Below are positions 56,290-64,000 of a DNA stretch of 64,000 bases, one piece after another. The stretch is from contig NW_006921546.1 in the NCBI RefSeq assembly GCF_000340215.1, forward strand, positions 184,995 to 248,994, in the 5' to 3' direction. Under the pieces are notes generated by a model. It was not told the origin of the DNA. It did not search any database and worked only from the letters and a program-made list of their open reading frames with translations. The position numbers were made by a program, and so were the translations under genes. The stretch comes from Pseudocercospora fijiensis CIRAD86. Taxonomy: Eukaryota > Ascomycota > Dothideomycetes > Mycosphaerellales > Mycosphaerellaceae. The stretch's first letter is position 1; the number at the start of each line of letters is the position of its first letter.

Positions 56290-59200
56290 TATCTTATACG
56301 TTCTCTATTAACTATAAAATCATTCTTCGCTGCCTTAGTATTATTATTATCTGTAATTCGGAGGTACGATTTCTTTATACTCTACTCTATACGTTGCCTT
56401 TTTATTACTCGCCCGTAAGCCTTTACAGCTCGCATTTCCTTATCCTCCTATTCCTCGTCGTAAATTGTATTATACGTCTCGAAATTAACTATACTATTAA
56501 TATAGCGAGTCCTATATAGGGCGCCTTCGTCTACGGGTATAGCGTATAATATATAATAGACTAGTAGTAGGCTATATACCCGTCGCCCTTTAAGTCTACT
56601 ATAGTACAGTAAAAGACGCTATAGCCGGATTGTCGTTAGACTATACGCATCCTTATACTCGCTCTTGTCGTTAATATAGTCGTAAAGCTTAATAAAAACG
56701 CCTATAACGGGCCTCCGTTTCGTCCTAAGCCCCTTCCTATATTTAATTCCTATTTCTATATTAATCGAGATTACGTACTTTAGTTGCGCTAGTAGGCGAC
56801 CGCCGAATCGAACTGCTAATTTATTAGGTATTTCTATATAATTAACGTTGTATTCTTATACCTATATAAAATTATAACGTCTATTACCGTAGAGCCCCTC
56901 CTAGTTTAGCACATATCTCGCGAAGTTAGCTACTACTACGTTAGGATATTCTATATCCTTACCCGTAGGCTTCTAGTATCGGATTCTACCGTAGAAGCAG
57001 ATCTCTATATCTAGGACGTATATATAGTCCGTTACGATGTCGTTAGGGTCGGCTACGGTGCTTAATACGCTATTCTTATCGTAGGCACCCTATTACCGTA
57101 CGAATACCGCAATCGCTTATCGGAAGTCGCGACCTAGGTTCTCTTCTATTATAGCTATAGCCTCCCTTATCGTAATCTACTTAATCGATTTCTTTCCGTT
57201 CCTCTATTTCTCGGGCTAGTATCCTAGGATATCCTCTACTAGCCGTACTATAGTTAGTATTATTAGCTATTGTATATACTCCTTAATAGCGCGAGCGTTT
57301 ATAGGGATTGCTATATATTCTTTATCGTCTTCGGCTTATATATTTAATTTGTTAGTATCGCTATCTAGTATACTTTCTTCCTAGCTAGGCTTCTTATTTA
57401 TTAGCCGAAATGCAAGCTTTAGTAGTTTATAGTGTTTGTGCTCGAAATAGCCGGTATTTAAGTTAAGAAGATTGCCGAACGTCTTAATATAACTCGGGAT
57501 ATATATTATGCCGTAGAATTTTAGTATGTTAAAGTGCCCTTCTATTTGTATTATTATTAGCTCGTTAGCTTCGTCGTCCTCGTCTATTATAAGCGTATCG
57601 TCGTTATTTAAATCGTTCGTTCTTCGCGTAGTAGCCTTCGCCTCCCGCTAGGCCCTCTTCTATGCCTTTATTACCCTATATAGGCGAAACACATTCTTCT
57701 ATTCGTTTATCCGGTATAATGCTATCCTTAGATACTTAACTGTTTCGTCGTTATAGTATCTATATATCGCTAGAACGGTAAAGTCTACTAGTGTACGTAG
57801 AAATCTTATCGCCTACAGTTAACGGACCTCTTCGAGTAGTAGTATAAATACAACTAATAAGACTCGTAGGACGCTTTAGTACTCTTAGCCCATCTACTAA
57901 GTAACTGCTAAGTAGTAGTAGAACTTGCGAAGATTAGTATATATAGGTATATACGCGAACCGTCTATCTAGTATCGTATCGATAATCCCTTATACTATTA
58001 TTTTCCCTAGCTTTCTTGTTTTAGTAGACAGGCCCCTATTTAGGGTCGAGTCGGCAACTAGTCGGTATCTCCTCGTTTTTATATAGCTTATCTTGTCTAC
58101 TAGTAGGTCCGTAGTCTATTAGATTGCGTATATTAGCACTCCTTTTAGTAGCTAGTATAGTGTATCTACTACTAAAGACCGGTATATATCGACGTGTTTC
58201 TAGCGCTATATAAAGCAATCGATATCTTAGACGTTCTACGGATCCTTCGCTATATATTCGCCTTTACGTTGCCTTAGATATCGCTACTTCGTAGAGTCGT
58301 ATAACCGCTATTCTACTATAATATCGAGGTACTCTCGTTCTATTAGATACACTAGGCAACTTAGACAATGTATATTTGTCTTAACTCCGGTAATTGCAAC
58401 TTGCTCTTTATAGTCTACTAATATTACTACTAAGATTAGAAAGTACCTACGCGTCGCGCTATCTACGTATATAATATCCTAGCCCTCGCCGTCGGCCGCT
58501 TTTATAGCGGAGCGAAAGATATATACTATCGATATATAATATACACTATTTTTAGTAAAACTATCGCTATTCTTAACGACCGGCAGTAGTCCTAGTAAGA
58601 TCGTACCGGGTCTATTATTCGCGTTACGTACTCGTATATATAGGTTTCCGATAGTAAGGTATATAGGGTATGCTATTTAGTTACCTTAGTAGTTAGTTAT
58701 TTGCGTTTTATCGGTAAATACGATTAGAGGTATAATCGTTGTGCCGTCTATATTTATTTTGCTCTAGGTATCCTACTACTAGTCTACTAACGCTATATTA
58801 GAGTAGATTCGCTATAGTAGGTCGTTAGTCGTCTACGCTTAATATAGCTTATATACTAGATTATTCCTAAAGCTACTATAACCTATTAAGAATATTACTA
58901 CTTTCTTAACGGATCGGTGTCGTAGTACTAGTTCCGTGCTACCGCAACCTATTCGACTTATCGGAAGGTATAGCTTTCGAACCTTTATTTAACCTAATAC
59001 CCTCGATAGTAGTATACCGCTAGCTCGCAGTTTCGACGTTATAACCTTTACGCTTTTCTAGCTTAGTAGATCGTATAGTAGTACTAGCCTCTCGTCTTCG
59101 AAAAGCCTCGCAATTATATATCCGGATATTCTCTCTCTCTTTAAGAATTACGTAAAGCTTATATCGAATAGTAACTTAAATATTCTGTACTCGCCCGAAG

Positions 59201-60223
59201 TATCTTATATTCGTATTTTAACGCTACTTATAGATTAGGCGCTTGTATTTACTCTACTATACCAAACTGTAATTATACTATACCTAGCTATAGGCTTGCT
59301 AGCGGTACGGCTAGTATATTCGGTAAATATATCGATATTATCCGCGGTACGGTAGCCTTTTAGTATTAGCCGTAATCTTATTAACTTCTAGCTTCCTAGC
59401 GTTATTGTCGTTCCGGCGGTAGTTGCCTATACGCTCTCTATTTCGTCTTTATCCGCTAGGCTATCCTATATATCGAATTCTAGTAATTTAAGATATCTAT
59501 CCTATTTAATACTATCTATACTTCCTTTGTCTTCCTATAGCGCTAGTACTATTAGCGTTAATGTCGTTACTAGAACAGCTTCTATTATACCTTCTTTATT
59601 TACGTCTTGCGATATGCCTTCTAGTATCGATCTGTCGTCGGCTTATTCGGCGCTCTAGGGTTTGTCGTTCTAGCGGCAGTTGCCTATACGCTCTCTATTT
59701 CGTCTTTATCCGCTAGGCTATCCTATATATCGAATTCTAGTAATTTAAGATATCTATCCTATTTAATACTATCTATACTTCCTTTGTCTTCCTATAGCGC
59801 TAGTACTATTAGCGTTAATATCGTTACTAGAACAGCTTCTATTATACCTTCTTTATTTACGTCTTGCGATATACCTTCTAGTATCGATCTGTCGTCGGCT
59901 TTTTCGGCGCTCTAGTTGCTACCTTAGATTGTATATAAGTTAAGTCGGGCTCGCTTCGCGGTATTATTTATAGTAGAATCGTGCTCGGCAAATTCCTTTA
60001 GTACGACGCGTTTCTCGCACTTGTTTCTATATTGCTTATAGCCGTAGGAGCTTTTAAGTAGCCGGTTATATAACCTATATTCGATATAGTAAGATATTAC
60101 TATATATATAGCTAGCTTTCGATAATAGGCGCTATTGTTATAGCTACTATAGGTTTGTCGTATATCGACGTATACGAAGTTACTAAGGCTCTTTAGCCCT
60201 ACTATAAGTATAGTACTTAGCAA
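56290..60223 (-). pseudogene. Plavaka-type (CACTA-like) transposase relic
   Basis: Minus-strand relic of a fungal Plavaka transposase. The diagnostic block is near 58690-58735: GTTIIPLIVFTDKTQITNY followed by GN.IAYLYTLL, the conserved S/T-D-K-T-Q-L region with one catalytic Asp. The open segment 58036-58218 (LETRRYIPVFSSRYTILATK) is further downstream. The C-terminal end has YINSIVNFETYNTIYDEE, RAVKAYGRVIKRQRIE and KKSYLRI (about 56290-56490). The N-terminal segment 59924-60223 is open, with IAYYIVISYYIEYRLYNRLL-like helical sequence and KCEKRVVLKEFAEHD. A 257-bp tandem duplication lies at 59409-59922. Terminal repeats not defined. Confidence 0.8.
59409..59922. repeat. 257-bp tandem duplication in the Plavaka relic
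   Basis: AGTTGCCTATACGCTCTCTA starts at 59421 and 59678, and units end GCTCTAG. Few differences: GTTAATGTCG/GTTAATATCG and GATATGCC/GATATACC are TG-to-TA. Not a multiple of three. Confidence 0.93.
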
Positions 60224-60479
60224 ACCCCCCTTACTACTACGAAGTTAGGTATAAGTCGGGGTCCGACTCGATATCGATTCGTAGCCCGCGGATTCGGTAA
60301 AAACTCGGATTTATCCGTTCGATTATACTAACTTAATGTTACTCTACTAGCGCCTCTTACGATAATATTTAAATACTAATTTGTATACCGACTCGCCGTC
60401 CGACTCGGTTACTAGTTAGGACTAATTGGAAAATTAATACTAAATATAAACGACCGTACTATATTTCGACTAGATTTCT
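60224..60479. other. Spacer with CGACTCGG repeats
   Basis: GTCCGACTCGATATCGATTCG and CCGACTCGCCGTCCGACTCGG words, resembling 56171-56206. Likely the upstream terminal side of the Plavaka element. No gene seen. Confidence 0.4.
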
Positions 60480-60860
60480 ACGTTACTCCTAACGCCCTAA
60501 GGCCTGCATATTATACCGTAAAATGCGTTGTATATATTTAATTCTATATACGTATAGAAGTAGCATTGCTCCGGTTTGATACTACCCCGTAGTATTATTA
60601 ATTACGTTAAATTCGCCCGGTACTACTAAGGCTTGCTCTAGTTATATTATAGCTAGGTTGTATTCCTAAGCAAAGTAAACGAATAGCGCTCGAGTAACTG
60701 CTAGTAAGTATTACTTAGCCGACTTAGTAACGACGTCGTTTAAGGCGGCATCTAATAAGCGGTTTATATTAAATCTAAGGCCTCTAAGACTCGTAGTAGT
60801 TACGACTACCCTATCGGTGCGCCTATTAGATAGAAGTATAAAACCTTATCCTATCGACTC
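60480..60860 (-). pseudogene. Unidentified helical protein relic
   Basis: Minus strand with only Gln-type stops: TTTSLRGLRFNINRLLDAAL, NDVVTKSAK.YLLAVTRALF, EYNLAIIQLEQALVVPGEFN-like and YQTGAMLLLYVYRIKYIQRI. About 120 residues with smooth amphipathic character, so probably coding once. Could be part of a transposon accessory protein or a host gene; family not recognised. Confidence 0.4.
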
Positions 60861-60879
60861 TATTTAATTTTTATATATA

Positions 60880-62105
60880 CACTATTATATATACGCTATT
60901 ATATAGACCTATACGCCGACTTATTAATATTAACCTATGTCTTAACCTCTAGCGTAGCTAAGTATCGGGTCTTGTATCGCTTTAGGGAAAGTGCGCTAGT
61001 TATCCGCTCCCTAGCTAATAGCACTATTCTATTAGCTAGAGCCCGCGGCTCTAACCCGCTTTAGGGTTCTAGGTATTAAGGTCGGCTAGGTATGTTTCCG
61101 GTCGGGGTCGAATTGCCTTTATACTAGACTATATCTTCGACGTAGCGAGATCTAGAGCTAATCGTATCGATATAGGTACTTTAGCCGGGTATTACCTACT
61201 CGCTCGCCTATACTTGATAGGATATTATAGCTTATAACCTAGAGTAGATCGGCTTTCTATACTAGTAGGCTAGGGAGGGCAATAATGCTCGCGTCTACTG
61301 TTTTCTAGTCGGTAGCAATTATACTACTACTAGTGCCTCTTTCTATTTTATAGGCTAGTTTGCTAATAAGGATTTGCTACTCGATCGCTCGTACCTAGAA
61401 GACTAGTTTACATACCTCCTATACGATCTAGTTCTAGCTAATACTAAGCTCGCCGACTATATTATATTTCCGGACGGTAGTATATTAGACTAGGACGCTA
61501 GTAAGGCTCGTGCTATTGCTATAGTCCGCGGCGTAGATAAGTAGTATATCGATAGTGTCTAGATAAGTACGTTTTACTATAACTCGAATGTTTAGCTACC
61601 GCTAACTCTAAGTAGTACGATAAACGTTTGCTATAGTCGGCTTAAGGTAGTATTATATACTATCGTAGGATAGCGTACGAGCATTGCTAGTCTAGTATAG
61701 ACATATATATTATTTATATATAGGGTTGCTAAGTTCGGGGTCGATTAATAATTTAGGGGCGGATTAATACTACGACTCGGTATCTTAGAGTTAGCCTGCA
61801 CTTTTCGGTAATACTATTAATATATCAAACTTATATCCTTCTATATTACGATACTATTTTCTAGTATTACCGTCTTCGTATTAGACGCTCGGTTAGCGCC
61901 GGACTAACCTATATCCTATATACTAGCGGCAACTATACCTTCGCGGATTGTCGAATTACCTAGAAGTAAACATTCCGGTATGTATAGCGACTAATTTAAT
62001 TATAGATACGTATGCCTATGCATTTTATCGCGATAGGCCTTAATATAGATTAATATAGAGCCGAAGAGTTTAGCTACTACTAGTTGAAATTATTATCCTA
62101 GCTAC
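60880..62105 (+). pseudogene. Unidentified plus-strand protein relic
   Basis: Plus-strand blocks with few stops: GRGRIAFILDYIFDVARSRA with NRIDIGTLAGYYLLARLYLI (61105-61225), NNARVYCFLVGSNYTTTSAS, SYLEDQFTYLLYDLVLANTK-like, ADYIIFPDGSILD.DASKAR, AIAIVRGVDK, STFYYNSNV.LPLTLSSTI (61280-61640) and later ATIPSRIVELPRSKHSGMYS (61925-61985). Stops are at Gln-type positions. The strand is opposite to the neighbouring relics. No domain recognised. Confidence 0.42.
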
Positions 62106-62500
62106 TACCCTAGTATTCTACTACTACTACTACTACTACTCCCGACTCGCTATAGATAGCCTACTTAGCCTCGATAAGTATAAGTTCCGTACTGCTTAAC
62201 TTTCCGATATCTAGTTTCTTTATCTAATCTAGCCTCCTAGCTACTAGATCTATATCCTATTGCTACTATTACTACTACCGACTTTCTACGGATGCCCTAC
62301 TCGGCCTAGAGTCGTATAAGTTCCGTACTGCTTTACTTCCCGCTATCTAGTTTCCTTATCTTATCTAGCCTCCCGGCTACTATATCTATATCCTATTGCT
62401 ACTATTACTACTACCGACTAGCGGCGGATAGCCTAATTAGTCTCGACTCGTACGAGTTCCGTACTACTTTAGGTCCCGCTATATAGTTTCTTGTTTTTTA
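62106..62500. repeat. Three tandem units of about 137 bp
   Basis: GTTCCGTACTGC-type words at 62183, 62320 and 62456. Each unit has a (CTA)n run, TAGCCTCCYRGCTACTA and CTATATCCTATTGCTACTAT. Units have diverged by substitutions and small indels. Confidence 0.88.
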
Positions 62501-62596
62501 TAGCATCTCGTTATAATTCTTAGTAGAAGTACTATAGGATTTTTGTCGCCGTCGTAGTTATACCGTAGTTAACGAAAGTCGAGGCTAATAACGCTA

Positions 62597-62778
62597 TAGG
62601 CTCGGATCTAGTACTAGTATATTAAAAGGGTATACAAGGCTGCAATTATTATTAAGCAGCTAATCCCTTCGTTATAGGCGAAGGTAAATAGCTCTACCTA
62701 TAACGAAAAGGTTAGCTACTTAATAATAATTGTAGCCTTATACGCCCTTTTAATATACTAGTACTAGACTCGAGCCTA
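62597..62778. mobile_element. 182-bp foldback (MITE-like) element
   Basis: Arms of about 80 bp starting TAGGCTCGGATCTAGTACTA on the left and ending TAGTACTAGACTCGAGCCTA on the right, with only a few mismatches between them. The short loop GCGAAGGTAAATAGCTCTAC is in the middle. No clear target duplication at the flanks. Could be a MITE or the hairpin of a larger element. Confidence 0.82.
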
Positions 62779-62918
62779 CGGTATTATTAGGTTTACGTCG
62801 AGTCCGGGCGCTAGATTGCTAAGTTATATGTCTAGTGTAGGTAAATACGGCCTTAGTCGTATAGCTAAAGATATAGTAGTAGTAGTATATAAATTGCTAA
62901 AGTTTATTCTCCTAATAT

Positions 62919-63051
62919 TTTCTTCTTCTTCTTCTTCTTCTTCTTCTTCTTCTTCTTCTTCTTCTTCTTCTTCTTCTTTTTCTTCTTCTTCTTCTTCTTC
63001 TTCTTCTTCTTCTTCTTCTTCTTCTTCTTCTTCTTCTTCTTCTTCTTCTTT
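62919..63051. repeat. (TTC)n microsatellite
   Basis: About 44 units with one interruption (CTTTTTC) near 62978. The open frame through it (62816-63094) is a poly-Ser artefact and should not be annotated as a gene. Confidence 0.97.
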
Positions 63052-63089
63052 TACTACTAGACGAGACTACTCTTATCCGACGTTAAAAA

Positions 63090-64000
63090 CCTAAGAATTA
63101 CTACTATAACTCTTAGTCGGGACGCTAAATAAACAGGTATAGCTACGCTCGCTAAGGAGGTCTACGTAGTATACTAGTAGATAGATAGATATAGCCTTTA
63201 TCGTACGGCTAAATAGGCGGTATATTACTATCTTAATTGTTAAAGTTCGTCCGCCTTAGGATTAATTTCGTCTTTTATAACTAAGTAGTAAGTAGGTCGT
63301 ACTCTGCCTTAAAGTCCTAAATATACCTATAGCCTAACCCTATATAGATCTCGTCGGCGATACTATAGTCGACGACTGTGCCTATAAGTAGGTTCTAACA
63401 GTTATTATATATATCCTACCTACGAATCGGGTAGAAACGAGTATAGTAATGCTTACTAACGATAATTACGGTTATCTTTAGATACTTCTCTTTACTACCG
63501 TAGAGCTTTATAAAGGCCTTTTCGGGACTACTTAGGTTACTATATAGTATATTACCTCGATTGCTCTTACGGTTAATAACTAGGACCGACTATTTATTAA
63601 ATTTTCTAGGTCTAGTAAACTTAACGCTCTATAAGTTCTAGTAGTCCTTCTATAGTATACTAGGTTTCGAATTCGAACTATAGCCTACGCGAGGAGTATC
63701 TAGAATACGGCCGGGCACTATAATTATACTAGTACCTACCGAGAAGCTAAATAGCTTTACGGGAGGTAACTAATAATTACCGGTAGGATCGGTAAGACAG
63801 AAAAGCCGCGGACTATTCCTAAGCCTAGTACCGGGAGTTCCGGTAATAGATATAGTATCGAGGTTTAGAAATATAGCTACGAATTTAAGCATCTTAGAAG
63901 TCTAGTCGTCTCTAAGTAGGCATCGATAAGGCTAATTAGTACGGATTATATATAGCTCGGTAGGTAGGTATTAGGGATTAGCGCGTATACTAACGTTAAG
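63090..64000 (-). pseudogene. Argonaute relic (PAZ end, L2, Mid, C-terminal PIWI), internally deleted
   Basis: Minus-strand relic of a fungal Argonaute, the guide-RNA-binding protein of RNA silencing. N and PAZ domains would lie beyond the window edge. From 64000 downwards: YLPTELYIIRT and DDQTSKMLKFVAIFLNLDTI (end of PAZ/linker 2); LFSFSVGTSIIIVPGRIL (about 63700-63752) and KPSIL; FTRPRKFNKQ-like and SVLVINRK (start of Mid); KITVIIVSKHYYTRFYPIR (63428-63451, normally KRHHTRF-P); GTVVD (63369-63383); then in another frame FSRTIKAISIYLLVYYVDLL and SERSYTCLF, the PIWI C-terminus. Between VLVIN and KITVI only about 110 bp remain where about 230 residues are usual, so most of Mid and the first PIWI Asp residues are gone. 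Stops and His-to-Tyr changes fit RIP. Confidence 0.83.

Noticed and set aside
62816..63094. 92-residue open frame with a long Ser run
   Set aside because: Translation of the (TTC)n microsatellite plus flanks; no coding signal outside the repeat.
1..64000. Centromere identity of the block
   Set aside because: RIP-rich nested retrotransposons fit a centromere in some fungi, but subtelomeric or interstitial heterochromatin looks the same; nothing in the sequence decides it.

Overview
The window looks like a block of heterochromatin from a filamentous ascomycete (Pezizomycotina). It is made almost entirely of transposable elements nested in one another and inactivated by repeat-induced point mutation (RIP). 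CpA and TpG are very rare over the whole 64 kb, TpA is in excess and CpG is common. Nearly every stop codon inside a recognisable domain lies where Trp (TGG) or Gln (CAA/CAG) is expected. No intact gene was found. Every protein-coding entry is a relic, identified by reading through stops.

Left third (1-29.2 kb). Two minus-strand copies of one Ty3/gypsy chromovirus family (here family B) lie head to tail. Copy B1 (1-5595) appears to be inserted into copy B2 (5596-9718), and B2 sits in the pol gene of another chromovirus, C (9719-10956). A Mutator-like (MULE) element starts at 10957 and ends near 29202. Chromovirus A (13640-27569, 187-bp LTRs) is inserted in its transposase gene, and a third family-B copy (18470-25632, 198-bp LTRs, TSD TATAG) is inserted in A. 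The nesting is therefore C > MULE > A > B.

Middle (29.2-42.7 kb). A truncated minus-strand Helitron Rep/PIF1-helicase relic is followed by a gag relic with a CCHC knuckle (element E). Next is a complete minus-strand chromovirus D (35796-42741, 346-bp LTRs, TSD AAGTA). D carries an unusual opposite-strand Cys-rich/coiled-coil reading frame and a tRNA-like segment between its chromodomain and its polypurine tract.

Right third (42.7-64 kb). Two copies of a large hAT family are nested. H2 (44398-54601) has TIRs starting TAGACCCCGTAG and the 8-bp TSD GACTTACT, and it sits inside H1. An uninterrupted paralogue of the insertion site lies inside H2 at 46252. Paired GCCGGC boxes are scattered across both copies. 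A 100-N assembly gap is at 53441-53540. H1 is cut at 55924 by MULE-type terminal sequence, followed by a minus-strand Plavaka (CACTA-like) transposase relic (56.3-60.2 kb), unidentified relics, a foldback element and a TTC microsatellite. At the right edge (63.1-64.0 kb, minus strand) lies a RIP-damaged, internally deleted Argonaute gene. It is the only relic here that clearly derives from a host-type gene.

Domain borders in these relics are approximate (tens of bases). LTR, TSD and TIR borders are given to the base where copies could be compared.
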